DNA from: an uncultured Rhodoferax sp.
Lineage (GTDB): Bacteria > Pseudomonadota > Gammaproteobacteria > Burkholderiales > Burkholderiaceae_C
DNA length: 64,000 nt
Direction: 5' to 3'
NCBI RefSeq assembly: GCF_946221635.1
Contig: NZ_CAMIHB010000012.1
Location: 1 to 64,000, forward strand
Shown here: piece after piece, positions 8,236-17,000 of the stretch
How positions within the stretch are numbered: position 1 is the first letter of the stretch
How the letters are laid out: each line of letters starts with the position of its first letter
Program-made: the position numbers and the translations under genes
The notes under the pieces: model-generated
What the model was told of the DNA's origin: nothing
Databases searched by the model: none
Seen by the model: the letters and a program-made list of their open reading frames with translations, nothing else

Positions 8236-9177
8236 TCAGGCGTAGGCGGCCAGGGCGGTTTTCATCTTTTTCATGGCCGCCACCTCAATCTGGCGGATGC
8301 GTTCGGCGCTCACGCCGTACTCGGCCGCCAGCTCGTGCAATGTCATGCCACCGCTGTTGTCATCGTTCACCTTGAGCCAGCGCTCTTCCACGATGCGGCG
8401 GCTGCGCGGGTCCAGGCTCTCCAGTGCGCTGGCGATGCCGTCGGTGGCCAGCACATCGCGTTGGCGCGCCTCGATCACGGCCACGGGCTCGTGGGTGGTG
8501 TCGGTCAGGTAGGCGATGGGGCCAAAGGCGTCCTCCCCGTCTTCAGAGGGGCTGGGGTCCAGCAGCACATCGCCGCCAGAGAGCCGGGTCTCCATCTCGA
8601 TCACATCTTCGGCCTTGACGTTGAGCTCGCGGGCCATGGCGTCCACCTGCTCGGTGTTGAGCGTGTCACGGTGCGTGCCCAGATCGGCGGCAGCGTCATC
8701 GCTCTTGAAACGTTGCTTCATGGAGCGCAGATTGAAGAACAGTTTGCGCTGCGCCTTGGTGGTGGCCACCTTGACCATGCGCCAGTTCTTCAGGATGTAT
8801 TCGTGGATTTCGGCCTTGATCCAGTGCAGCGCGTAGCTCACCAGGCGCACGCCCTGGTCAGGGTCGAAGCGTTTGACGGCCTTCATGAGGCCCACATTGC
8901 CTTCCTGGATCAGGTCGCTGTGGGGCAGGCCATAGCCCAGATACTGGCGCGACACGGACACCACCAGGCGCAAGTGAGAAAGCACTAACTTACCGGCGGC
9001 TTCAAGATCATTCTCATCTTTGAATTTGCGGGCGTACTCCTGCTCCTCTTCCAGCGTCAGCATGGGCAGGCGGTTGGCAGCAGAAATATAGGCGTCCAGG
9101 TTCCCCAGCGGCGGCACCAGCGACCACGGATTGGCCGTGGCCAGGGCGGTTTGGGGCGTAGCGAGCAATGCAGTCAT
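8236..9177 (-). CDS. rpoH: RNA polymerase sigma factor RpoH (sigma-32)
   Basis: Heat-shock sigma factor. The 313-residue product has region 2 (DLIQEGNVGLMKAVKRFDP; ALHWIKAEIHEYILKNWR), the RpoH-specific box QRKLFFNLR, and region 4 with the helix-turn-helix TLHELAAEYGVSAERIRQIE. A strong ribosome site (AAGGAGG) precedes the ATG. A perfect CIRCE operator lies 29 bases upstream of the start, so transcription is probably repressed by HrcA at normal temperature. A terminator follows. Confidence 0.97.
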   Translation of the reverse strand: MTALLATPQTALATANPWSLVPPLGNLDAYISAANRLPMLTLEEEQEYARKFKDENDLEAAGKLVLSHLRLVVSVSRQYLGYGLPHSDLIQEGNVGLMKAVKRFDPDQGVRLVSYALHWIKAEIHEYILKNWRMVKVATTKAQRKLFFNLRSMKQRFKSDDAAADLGTHRDTLNTEQVDAMARELNVKAEDVIEMETRLSGGDVLLDPSPSEDGEDAFGPIAYLTDTTHEPVAVIEARQRDVLATDGIASALESLDPRSRRIVEERWLKVNDDNSGGMTLHELAAEYGVSAERIRQIEVAAMKKMKTALAAYA

Positions 9178-9206
9178 GCAGAACCTCCTTGTGTTCGGTC
9201 TTTATA

Positions 9207-9233
9207 TTAGCACTCGTGAGATTAGAGTGCTAA
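9207..9233 (-). promoter_or_regulatory. CIRCE element (HrcA operator) of rpoH
   Basis: TTAGCACTC, nine bases, GAGTGCTAA: an exact match to the CIRCE consensus and a perfect 9+9 inverted repeat. It overlaps a possible promoter on the minus strand (TAATAT at its downstream edge) and ends 29 bases before the rpoH start codon. Confidence 0.97.
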
Positions 9234-9308
9234 CAAGAAGTTCAATGACCCCGATAGCCAAAGGATGAAGTTGTGTAAAGCTCCGACCTTTGGGAATTTC
9301 TGAGCATG

Positions 9309-9336
9309 AAAAGGGGCCCGTGAGGGCCCCTTTTTT
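9309..9336 (-). terminator. Terminator after the acyl-CoA synthetase gene
   Basis: AAAAGGGGCCC and GGGCCCCTTTT form a stem around a four-base loop, with T tracts on both sides. It lies 22 bases beyond the acyl-CoA synthetase stop on the minus strand and upstream of the CIRCE region. Confidence 0.8.
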
Positions 9337-9357
9337 GTTGTCCGCAGAAACCCTGCT

Positions 9358-11037
9358 TTATGCCCACTGCACGGGGCCCTGGCTGGCGTACCAGCCAGGT
9401 AGCTTGGACTCCATGGCCGCTTCGATGCGGTTGCGGCGAATCTTCATCGTCGGAGTCAGGAACCCGTTTTCAATCGACCACGGCTCGGGCGCGATGACCA
9501 GCATCTGCAGCTTTTCGTAGTCTGGCAGCTCGGCGTTCACGTCCTTGAGCAGCTGGGTCAGGTCGGCCGTGATTTGTGCCTTGACGGCAGGGTCCTTGAC
9601 CGTGGGGCGGACGGTTTCAGCCAGCACCACCATGGCATAGGCCGAGGGTTGGCCCACGCCCGAGACCATGCTCAGCTCGATGAGGGGGCAGGCGTTGATG
9701 CGGTTCTCGATGGGTGCGGGTGCGACGTACTTTCCTTTGGAGGTCTTGAACAGCTCCTTCACCCGGCCGGTCAGGCGCAACAGGCCGTCGGCACGGCGTT
9801 CGCCCTTGTCGCCGGTGCGGAAGAAGCCGTCTTCCGTGAATACCTCGGCGTCCAGGTCCGGGCGCTTGTAGTAGCCCACGAACTGGCCGGGTGACTTGAT
9901 CAAGACCTCGCCTTCCTCGCTGATGCGCACCTGCACGCCCTTGAGCGGCACGCCCACGCAGCCGGGGGCGTTCACCTTGTCGGTAGAGTTGTGCGAATAG
10001 GCAAAGTCCTCCGTCATGGCATAGCCTTCGATGAGGTTCAGGCCCAGCCGGCGGTACCAGGCGATCAGCTCGGCCGGAATGGGCGCGGAGCCGCTGCCAG
10101 CCAGTAGCGCATGGTCCAAGCCCAGGCCCCGGAGCACCTTGCGGCCCACGATCTTGCCCAGGATAGGGATGCTCAGCAGGCGGTCCAGTTTCTTGGCCGG
10201 CATCTTGGCAAACACACCTTGCTGGAATTTGAGCCAGAGCCTAGGCACCGAGATAAAGGTGATGGGCTTGGCGCGGTTCAGGTCTTGCACAAAGGTGTCC
10301 AGCGATTCGGCAAAGTACAGATGCGTATGGCCATCTACCAGCGAGGCACCTTCCACCCAGGCGCGCTCGAACACGTGGGCCAGCGGCAGGTAAGAGAGCA
10401 TGCGGTTTTTCACATCGGCTCCGATGCGCGACTTGGTGTCCTGCACGATGCCTTCGGACGCGGCAGTGATGCGCTCGAAGCTGTGCATCACGCCCTTGGG
10501 CTGGCCGGTGGAGCCCGAGGTGTACATCAGAATGCCGATGTCCGTGCCCTGGCGGCTGACCTTGCCCTGCAGGGGCTGGGTGCGGGCGACCACGGCATCC
10601 CAGCTGTCATAGTTGTTTTTGGGTGCGAGCGGGAAGGCGATGCGCGGCAGCGACTCGGGGATGCCCGGCAGCTGCTGGTCGAAGGTGTCGAGCTTGCCCA
10701 CAAAGAGCAGGCTGGCCTCGCTGTGCTCCAGCACGTAGCGCACGGTGTCGGCTGTTTCGGTGGGGAAGATGGCGACAGTCGTACCGCCGGCCAGCCAGAT
10801 GGCCAGCTCCGCCATGATGAAGTGGGCGCAGTTCTTGGAGAGTATGGCGACGCGCGCACCGGGCGCCAGGTTTTGCGCCTTCAGGTGCGCGGCCATGCGG
10901 CGCGCTTCGTCCATCACCTGGCGCCAGGTGTAGTCCTTGATCTGGCCGCCCCCGATGGGCTGGGTCAGAAAAACCTGGTCGGCCAATGCGGTTTCGTGGT
11001 CCTGGACGTAATCCAGTATGAGTTTGGCCTGGGCCAT
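9358..11037 (-). CDS. AMP-dependent acyl-CoA synthetase/ligase
   Basis: ANL-superfamily enzyme that activates a carboxylic acid, probably a fatty acid, with ATP and CoA. The 559-residue product has the P-loop-like MYTSGSTGQPKGVMHSF, the GYAMTE motif, the RTGDKGE hinge region and a C-terminal domain, although the catalytic lysine region (TPTMKIRRNRIEA) ends the protein earlier than in some relatives. Similarity to long-chain acyl-CoA synthetases is suggested by 'RMLSYLPLAHVFERAWVEG' in pieces. AAAGGAGA precedes the ATG. It stands alone, with a terminator downstream. Confidence 0.93.
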   Translation of the reverse strand: MAQAKLILDYVQDHETALADQVFLTQPIGGGQIKDYTWRQVMDEARRMAAHLKAQNLAPGARVAILSKNCAHFIMAELAIWLAGGTTVAIFPTETADTVRYVLEHSEASLLFVGKLDTFDQQLPGIPESLPRIAFPLAPKNNYDSWDAVVARTQPLQGKVSRQGTDIGILMYTSGSTGQPKGVMHSFERITAASEGIVQDTKSRIGADVKNRMLSYLPLAHVFERAWVEGASLVDGHTHLYFAESLDTFVQDLNRAKPITFISVPRLWLKFQQGVFAKMPAKKLDRLLSIPILGKIVGRKVLRGLGLDHALLAGSGSAPIPAELIAWYRRLGLNLIEGYAMTEDFAYSHNSTDKVNAPGCVGVPLKGVQVRISEEGEVLIKSPGQFVGYYKRPDLDAEVFTEDGFFRTGDKGERRADGLLRLTGRVKELFKTSKGKYVAPAPIENRINACPLIELSMVSGVGQPSAYAMVVLAETVRPTVKDPAVKAQITADLTQLLKDVNAELPDYEKLQMLVIAPEPWSIENGFLTPTMKIRRNRIEAAMESKLPGWYASQGPVQWA

Positions 11038-11221
11038 GCTGTCGTCTCCTTTGTAGAAATAGTGACGACATTGTGTTGGGATTTGCCGGCAAAACAGTGC
11101 TTTGCGCGACTATTTCCAAGCAAAACAGGGGTTTTACGGTGTTTTCCCTAATCTGCTGCCTGCTCCAAAGAGTGGCGCCCAGGCTGTTCCAGGCTGCGCC
11201 TACGTGGACCGTTCGAGGTAT

Positions 11222-11285
11222 AAAAGGACAAAAAATACATGTCCTTTTTTGTCCTTATGTTGTCGACATCCGCCCTTTTTTGTCC
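11222..11285 (+). promoter_or_regulatory. Array of GGACAAAAAA sites, putative operator
   Basis: The 300-base gap upstream of the isochorismatase gene contains a 12-bp inverted repeat, AAGGACAAAAAA (11224-11235) and TTTTTTGTCCTT (11245-11256). A third half-site, TTTTTTGTCC, lies at 11276-11285, 31 bases from the second, or three helical turns. The likely user is the GlxA-type regulator encoded at the end of the downstream operon; this is inference. I see nothing else in the gap except A/T-rich promoter-like DNA. Confidence 0.5.
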
Positions 11286-11337
11286 AGTGGGTGCGGCGTA
11301 AAGTTCTCCTATCGCAACTCACCGAGGTTCTTCAAAA

Positions 11338-11904
11338 ATGTCCTCCAGCAATCCTTCCGGGTCTGCCCTGATCGTCATCGACGTGCAAGAGTCCTTTGCC
11401 CAAATGCCCTTCTGGTCGCAAGGGATTCATGCCCCCTTCCAGCAGGCTCTGCTCAAGCTCGACGCCGGTGCCCGCGCCGCTGGTGTGCCCGTGGTGCACA
11501 TCTACCATGTGGGCCGCGCCGGGCCTTTCCTGCCGGAGTCCGGTTTTGTCAAACCCTTGCCCTGGCTGCCCGGCAACCCCAGTGTGCGCTTTGACAAACA
11601 CACCCATAACGCCTTTACCGATACGGGCCTGGACCTCTGGCTGCGCCGCCGGGGTGTGAACAAGATCATCATCAGCGGCATCCGCACCGAGCAATGCTGC
11701 GAGACGACCGCCCGTGTTGGCTCGGATCTGGGCTACGCGGTGGACTTTGTGTCCGAAGCCACGCTGACCTTCCCCATGACGCACGAAGGCACCGGCCGTA
11801 CCTTCAGCGTCGAAGACATCACCACCCGTACGGAACTGGTGCTGGCAGACCGTTTTGCCCGCATCGTGGATGTGGACACTTGCCTGGCCGGTCTGTCGGC
11901 CTGA
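11338..11904 (+). CDS. Isochorismatase-family cysteine hydrolase
   Basis: A 188-residue alpha/beta hydrolase of the isochorismatase/nicotinamidase family. Visible are the catalytic aspartate in LIVIDVQESF (D15) and the catalytic cysteine loop ISGIRTEQCCETTARVG with the nucleophile near residue 120. The metal-binding histidines of true nicotinamidases are not obvious, so the substrate is open. It heads an operon with DUF1272, an EamA exporter and a GlxA-type regulator. Confidence 0.9.
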   Translation: MSSSNPSGSALIVIDVQESFAQMPFWSQGIHAPFQQALLKLDAGARAAGVPVVHIYHVGRAGPFLPESGFVKPLPWLPGNPSVRFDKHTHNAFTDTGLDLWLRRRGVNKIIISGIRTEQCCETTARVGSDLGYAVDFVSEATLTFPMTHEGTGRTFSVEDITTRTELVLADRFARIVDVDTCLAGLSA

Positions 11905-11926
11905 ATCAACCCACCAAGGAGCGGCC

Positions 11927-12202
11927 ATGCTGCAACTGCGCCCCAACTGTGAATGCTGCAATGTGGATCTACCCCCTGCAGCCTTGAATGCCCGCATCTG
12001 TTCGTTCGAGTGCACCTTCTGCGCCGACTGCGCGGATACGCACCTCCATGGCATCTGCCCCAACTGCGGCGGCGAACTGGTGCGCCGCCCGGTGCGTCCG
12101 CCGGGCAAGCTGGCCAAGAATCCGCCGTCTGCCGAGCGTGTGTTCAAACCGGCGGGCTGCGGTCTGGCTGCGGCGGCTGCAGTGGCCGGGGTGGCCGCAT
12201 GA
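11927..12202 (+). CDS. DUF1272 zinc-ribbon-like protein
   Basis: A 91-residue protein rich in paired cysteines: LRPNCECCNVDLP, CSFECTFCADCADT and CPNCGGELVRRP. This is the DUF1272 pattern, which looks like two metal-binding knuckles. The N-terminal 60 residues are the conserved part; the Ala-rich tail is not. The ATG at 11927 has AAGGAG upstream. The stop overlaps the next ATG (ATGA). Function unknown. Confidence 0.9.
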   Translation: MLQLRPNCECCNVDLPPAALNARICSFECTFCADCADTHLHGICPNCGGELVRRPVRPPGKLAKNPPSAERVFKPAGCGLAAAAAVAGVAA

Positions 12203-13128
12203 GCGCGGGCTTGCCCATGCGGCCCAAGGACCTGGGGCTGGCGCTGCTCGTCATCCTGGTCTGGGGTGTCAACTTCGCAGTCATCAAGGTGGGCGTGGTG
12301 GGCATCCCGCCGTTGCTGTTGGGTGCCTTGCGTTTCATGCTGGCCGCGTTTCCCGCATTGCTGTTTTTCAAGCCACCCAAGGTGCCGCTGCGCCTCTACC
12401 TCGCCTACGGCCTCACCATCTCGGTGGGGCAGTTTGCCTTTCTGTTCACGGCCATCCATGTGGGCATGCCATCCGGCCTGGCTTCGCTGGTGCTGCAGTC
12501 CCAGTCGTTCTTCACACTGCTGCTCGCAGCCTGGTGGCTCAAAGAAAGCTGGCAAGCCAACCAGATGGCGGGCCTGCTGTTGGCGGCCTGCGGCTTGGTG
12601 CTGATCGGCAGCGCGCACGGTGCCGCGCAAGGTGTTTCCATGCCGCTGTTGGGCTTTCTGTTGACGGTGGCTGCGGCCGTCATGTGGGCCTGCGGCAATA
12701 TCGTGACCCGCGCTGTGGGGCGTTACGGTCCCATGAACCAGCTCGCCTTTGTGGTCTGGGCCAGCCTGGTACCGCCGCTGCCCTTCCTGGGCCTGTCGGC
12801 CTGGCTGGAGGGCACAGACGCCATGCTCCAGGCGCTGCAGCACATCAACCTGGCGGCCATCGCTTCCATTGCCTATCTGGCCTGGGTGGCCACATTGCTG
12901 GGGTATGGCCTGTGGACCCACCTGATGTCGCGCTACCCGACCAACCAGGTGGCGCCCTTCACACTGCTGGTTCCCGTGGTGGGTCTGAGCACCGGCTGGC
13001 TGGTGTTTGGCGAGGCGTTGCGCCCCATCCATTTTGTGGGCGGGGCGTTGCTCATGGCCGGGCTGCTGCTCAATGTGTTCGGCGCCCCCTTGTTCGCCCG
13101 CCTGAAAGGGGTGGCATGGAAGACCTGA
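12199..13128 (+). CDS. EamA/DMT-family membrane exporter
   Basis: A 309-residue drug/metabolite transporter with ten predicted helices in two EamA repeats, starting DLGLALLVILVWGVNFAVIK. Related proteins export amino acids and other metabolites. The start overlaps the DUF1272 stop, and its end overlaps the regulator gene by 13 bases, so the four genes are one transcript. The substrate is unknown, perhaps the substrate or product of the isochorismatase-like enzyme. Confidence 0.93.
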   Translation: MSAGLPMRPKDLGLALLVILVWGVNFAVIKVGVVGIPPLLLGALRFMLAAFPALLFFKPPKVPLRLYLAYGLTISVGQFAFLFTAIHVGMPSGLASLVLQSQSFFTLLLAAWWLKESWQANQMAGLLLAACGLVLIGSAHGAAQGVSMPLLGFLLTVAAAVMWACGNIVTRAVGRYGPMNQLAFVVWASLVPPLPFLGLSAWLEGTDAMLQALQHINLAAIASIAYLAWVATLLGYGLWTHLMSRYPTNQVAPFTLLVPVVGLSTGWLVFGEALRPIHFVGGALLMAGLLLNVFGAPLFARLKGVAWKT

Positions 13129-14075
13129 CGCTCTCGGTCTACCTGGTCCTCACACCCAATGTGCTGATGCTGGACTATGCCGGTCCGGCGGAGGCCCTGC
13201 GCATGGCACGCGACATGGGGGCTCCCATTGCGCTGCACGCCTGCGGGCCGCTGCCGCAAATCCATACCTCATTGGGGACCGGCATCGTGGGCCTGGAGCC
13301 CTTGCCCGCCCAACTGCCGCCGCGCAGCCTGGTGCTTATCGTGGGCAATAGCAACGAGGAAAAGGACTACGCCACCGACGCTGCGCGCCAGGTGGTGCAG
13401 TGGCTGCGCGCGGCACCGCAGGCCGATACGCGCCTGGCCAGCATCTGCTCCGGTGCCTTGTTGCTGGCGCAGGCAGGCTGCCTGGACGGGCGGCATTGCA
13501 CCACCCACCACTCTCTCATCGCGGCGCTGCAGGCGGTGGCACCCCGTGCGCAAGTCGCTACCGATCGCATCTTTGTCGACGATGGCCGCGTGCTCACCAG
13601 TGCGGGCATTACCACTGGCATTGACCTGGCGCTTTACATCGTGGAGCAGACCGCCGGCCCCGAGCTGGCCGCCCGTGTGGCACGGCGCCTGGTGATGTAC
13701 CAGCGTCGCAGCGCGCACGACCGGCAGATGTCCCCCTGGCTGGCACACCGCAACCACATGCACCCGGCCGTACACCGCGTGCAGGATGCCGTGGCGCGCG
13801 AACCCGAGCGCAGCTGGTCGCTGGAAGCCCTGGCCGAGGTGGCGTGCGTGAGTCCCCGCCATCTCAGCCGCCTGTTTGTGCAGCACACCGGCATCAGCGT
13901 GGTGGTGTACCAGCAGCAGTTGCGCATTGCGCGGGCCCAGGAAATGCTCGCGCACAACCCCACGTTGTCGCAGGAACGACTGGCCGAGTCATGTGGTTTT
14001 GGTTCTGCGCGGGACTTCCGGCGGGTGTGGCAGCGCCATGCGCCGGCGGCTAGGGGCCGAGGTTTTGGGCGATGA
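13116..14075 (+). CDS. GlxA-type AraC-family regulator
   Basis: A 319-residue regulator with an N-terminal DJ-1/PfpI-like domain (residues about 5-170; the nucleophile-elbow-like motif is SICSGALLLAQAG) and a C-terminal AraC helix-turn-helix pair (about residues 215-315; LEALAEVACVSPRHLSRLF and QERLAESCGFGSARDFRRVW). It is the last gene of the isochorismatase operon and probably controls it. Its 3' end overlaps the convergent binding-protein gene by 26 bases. Confidence 0.93.
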   Translation: MEDLTLSVYLVLTPNVLMLDYAGPAEALRMARDMGAPIALHACGPLPQIHTSLGTGIVGLEPLPAQLPPRSLVLIVGNSNEEKDYATDAARQVVQWLRAAPQADTRLASICSGALLLAQAGCLDGRHCTTHHSLIAALQAVAPRAQVATDRIFVDDGRVLTSAGITTGIDLALYIVEQTAGPELAARVARRLVMYQRRSAHDRQMSPWLAHRNHMHPAVHRVQDAVAREPERSWSLEALAEVACVSPRHLSRLFVQHTGISVVVYQQQLRIARAQEMLAHNPTLSQERLAESCGFGSARDFRRVWQRHAPAARGRGFGR

Positions 14076-14805
14076 GTTTCTGGATCTCCCCACGCGCATA
14101 CCCCTTCTTGATGACCTGATTGAACAGGTCCAGCCAGGGTTTCATCTGCATGGTCTTGGAGAAGGCCAGGAAGTTCGGGTCGCTGCGCAGCGGCACGGGC
14201 AGCACTACCAGCGCTTCGCGTTGCGCCTCGGGCACGCGGTTGCTGCGCAGGGTCTCTTCAAAGCCGGCTTTGCCTGCGTTGAAGAGGGCGCAGTCAATCC
14301 GGTCCAGCAAGAGCTTGTTGAGACGCTCCATCGCGCCCGCGTCGCCATCTACGGTGAACAGGTTGGCCTCGCGGGCTTTCTCGAAGGCTTCGCCGTAGCT
14401 GCCGCCGCGCCCTATGCCCACGCGTTTGCCATGCAGGTCCGACAGTTCCTTGAAGATGAACTCCCGTCCCTTGCGTACCACGATGACCACATCGTCCAGG
14501 TAAATGGGCTCGGAATAGTCGAACAGGGCCGAGCGCTCCTGCGTCCAGGACAGTCCCACGATGCCGCCCGCGCCACTGGCGGCCAGGCGGTAGGCGCGCG
14601 CCCAGGGATAGAGTTCGACCTTGAGGCCATCGTCGCGCAGCTCCTGGTCGGCGTAGCGCAGGATGTCGATCAGGATGCCGCGCGGCCGGCCTTCCTGCAG
14701 GAACATCTTGGGCGGTGAACTGTCTCCACCAAAGATGGTCCACTCGGCAGACCAGGCCGACACTGCAAAGCCCAAACCCAGCAAGACGGATATGAAACGT
14801 TTCAT
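14050..14805 (-). CDS. Periplasmic substrate-binding protein (SBP family 3-like), copy 1
   Basis: A 251-residue secreted protein with a signal peptide (MKRFISVLLGLGFAVSAWSA) and a type-3 binding-protein fold. Recognisable motifs are PPKMFLQEGRPRGILIDILRYA, YPWARAY, DYSEPIYLDDVVIVV and KRVGIGRGGSYGEAFEKA. No permease or ATPase is adjacent. It is clearly paralogous to the next gene in tandem; the two match through most of their length, including 'ALVVLPVPLRSDPNFLAF'. The longer frame from 14997 lacks a signal peptide at its start, so I use 14805. Confidence 0.88.
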   Translation of the reverse strand: MKRFISVLLGLGFAVSAWSAEWTIFGGDSSPPKMFLQEGRPRGILIDILRYADQELRDDGLKVELYPWARAYRLAASGAGGIVGLSWTQERSALFDYSEPIYLDDVVIVVRKGREFIFKELSDLHGKRVGIGRGGSYGEAFEKAREANLFTVDGDAGAMERLNKLLLDRIDCALFNAGKAGFEETLRSNRVPEAQREALVVLPVPLRSDPNFLAFSKTMQMKPWLDLFNQVIKKGYARGEIQKLIAQNLGP

Positions 14806-14909
14806 TCCATTCGATTCTGTTGTAGTGGCGGGGGGGGGGAATTCCAACCGCTGCAGTATGCAACTTTTTTGACGTTTTTCGCCATGGCCAGTACGACACC
14901 GGAACCCGC

Positions 14910-15671
14910 CTAGGAACGCAGGTTCTGCGCAATGATCTTCGGGATATCTCCGCGCGTGTAGCCCCGCTTGATGACCTGGTTGAAGCGATCCAGCCAAGGG
15001 CGCATCTGCATGTTCTTTGGAAAGGCCAGGAAATTCGGGTCGCTGCGCAGCGGCACCGGCAGCACCACCAGCGCGTCCTTGTAGGGCATGAATTCCTTGT
15101 GGATGCGCAACGTCTCTTCAAAGCCGGCCTTGCCCACATTGAACAGTGCACAGTCAATGCGCCCGGCCACCAGTTTCTGTAGCCGCTGACGGGCACCGTT
15201 GTCTGCGTCGGCCACAAACAGCTTGGTGTTTTGCGCACGCTCAAAGGCTTCGCCATAGCTGGCACCACGCACCACGCCGACGCGTTTGCCGCGCAGGTCA
15301 CTCAGCGTCTTGAACGGAAACTCATGGCCCCGGCGTACCACGATCACCACCTCATCAAAGAAAAAGGGGGCCGAGTAGTCGAACAAGTCATCCCGCCGCC
15401 GCGTCCACGACAGGCCCACGATGCCGCCGTCGCCTGCCGAGGCCTGCAAATAGGCGCGCGCCCAGGGGTAGAGCGCCAGGCGCAAGCGGTCTTCCTGGAG
15501 CTGTTGCTCGGCGTAGTGCAGGATGTCGATCAGGATGCCGCGGTTCTTGCCTTCCTGCACGTACATCTTGGGGGGAGAGCCGTCGCCACTGAAGACGGCA
15601 ATGTCTGCCGCCATGGCTTTGGCGCCCATCAGCAAACCCAGCAAGACAACAATCAGCGGCTTCACACACAT
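14910..15671 (-). CDS. Periplasmic substrate-binding protein (SBP family 3-like), copy 2
   Basis: A 253-residue paralog of the preceding gene, with its own signal peptide (cut after AMA). It shares PPKMYVQEGKNRGILIDILHYA, YPWARAY, GKRVGVVRGASYGEAFERA and CALFNVGKAGFEETLR. The two arose by tandem duplication, separated by 104 bases. The conserved aromatic and arginine positions of amino-acid-binding relatives are only partly visible, so the ligand is not assigned. Confidence 0.88.
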   Translation of the reverse strand: MCVKPLIVVLLGLLMGAKAMAADIAVFSGDGSPPKMYVQEGKNRGILIDILHYAEQQLQEDRLRLALYPWARAYLQASAGDGGIVGLSWTRRRDDLFDYSAPFFFDEVVIVVRRGHEFPFKTLSDLRGKRVGVVRGASYGEAFERAQNTKLFVADADNGARQRLQKLVAGRIDCALFNVGKAGFEETLRIHKEFMPYKDALVVLPVPLRSDPNFLAFPKNMQMRPWLDRFNQVIKRGYTRGDIPKIIAQNLRS

Positions 15672-15767
15672 CCTTTTGTTCGGTAGGCAAACAAAGCATA
15701 ACCTGCAAATCCCCCAGGCTCTGCCGTCCGTGTTTCAATAGCCGGCTGACCTGTTCCACTCCTCTGC

Positions 15768-17000
15768 ATGAATCCCGAAGCCCAAACCCTCTGGCGCGCC
15801 CCGCAATGGGCGTTTTCCATCCTGCTGGCTCTGCTGGGCATGTTGGGGCCGTTCTCCATCGATACCTACATCCCGGCCTTCGCCGGCATCAGCCAATCGC
15901 TGGGCGCCACGCCGCTGCAGATGCAGCAAACGCTGTCGGCCTACCTGTTCGGCTTTGCCTTCATGGCGCTGTTCCATGGCTCGTTCTCCGACAGCTTTGG
16001 TCGCCGTCCCGTGGTGCTGTGGGGGCTGGCCGCATTCACCATTGCATCCATCGGCTGCGCGCTGGCGCAGAGCATTGGTCAGCTCATCTTCTTCCGCGCC
16101 ATGCAGGGCCTGTCCACGGGCGCGGGCATCGTCGTGTCGCGCGCCGTCATCCGTGATGTGTTCCCGCCCTCCCAGGCCCAAAAGGTCATGAGCCAGGTCA
16201 CCATTTTCTTTGGCGTGGCGCCAGCCATTGCACCCATGGTGGGCGGCTGGCTGCTGGTGCACGCCAGCTGGCACGGCATCTTCTGGTTCCTGACCGGCGT
16301 GGGGGTCTTTCTCTGGATGGCCAACTACTTTCTGCTGCCCGAGACATTGCACGTCTCGCAGCGCCAGCAGTTCCATATCAAGAACCTCATGGCCGGCTAC
16401 TGGAAGCTGGGTTCGGACCCGCGCTTTGTGCTCTTGGCGCTGGCCAGCGGCATCCCCTTCAACGGCATGTTTCTCTACGTGCTCAGCGCCCCCGTGTTCC
16501 TGGGCGAGCACCTGGGCCTGCAACCCCAGCAGTTCTTCTGGTTCTTTGTTCTCACCATCAGCGGCATCATGGGCGGGGCCTTCGTCAGCGGCCGTGTGGC
16601 CGGCAAGACCAGCCCCAAGCAGCAGATCCGCAATGGCTTTCTCATCATGCTCATCATCGGTCTGCTCAACCTGGCGGCCAATCTCGCCTTCAAGGCGCAT
16701 GTGAGCTGGGCGCTGTTCCCCATCGCCATTTTTGCGTTTGGCTGGGCCATGATGGTTCCTGTGGTCACGCTCTTGGTGCTGGACCTGCATCCCGACCGCC
16801 GCGGCATGGCCTCCAGCCTGCAAATGTTTGTGGGCTCCACGGCCAACGGTCTGGTGGCCGGCGTGGTGTCGCCTCTGGTCATGCACTCCACCGTAGCACT
16901 GGCCAGTGCGTCGGTGCTGATGATGTGCCTGGGCCTGTGCTCCTGGGTGTTCATCCGCAGGCGCTGGCCGGAGATTGGGCAGAAGGTGGACGTGCTGTGA
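15768..17000 (+). CDS. Bcr/CflA-family multidrug efflux MFS transporter
   Basis: A 410-residue major-facilitator protein with twelve predicted helices. Family motifs are FSIDTYIPAFAGISQSLGAT in helix 1, GSFSDSFGRRPVVLWG (motif A) after helix 2, and RAMQGLSTGAGIVVSRAVIRD in helix 4. Bcr/CflA proteins export drugs such as bicyclomycin and chloramphenicol, and some export small peptides or cysteine. The stop overlaps the GTG start of the NlpC/P60 gene. Confidence 0.93.
   Translation: MNPEAQTLWRAPQWAFSILLALLGMLGPFSIDTYIPAFAGISQSLGATPLQMQQTLSAYLFGFAFMALFHGSFSDSFGRRPVVLWGLAAFTIASIGCALAQSIGQLIFFRAMQGLSTGAGIVVSRAVIRDVFPPSQAQKVMSQVTIFFGVAPAIAPMVGGWLLVHASWHGIFWFLTGVGVFLWMANYFLLPETLHVSQRQQFHIKNLMAGYWKLGSDPRFVLLALASGIPFNGMFLYVLSAPVFLGEHLGLQPQQFFWFFVLTISGIMGGAFVSGRVAGKTSPKQQIRNGFLIMLIIGLLNLAANLAFKAHVSWALFPIAIFAFGWAMMVPVVTLLVLDLHPDRRGMASSLQMFVGSTANGLVAGVVSPLVMHSTVALASASVLMMCLGLCSWVFIRRRWPEIGQKVDVL

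Noticed and set aside
14829..14838. Run of ten G just upstream of the first binding-protein gene
   Set aside because: It could be a phase-variable tract, but it lies outside the coding frame between two genes and there is no second sign of variation.
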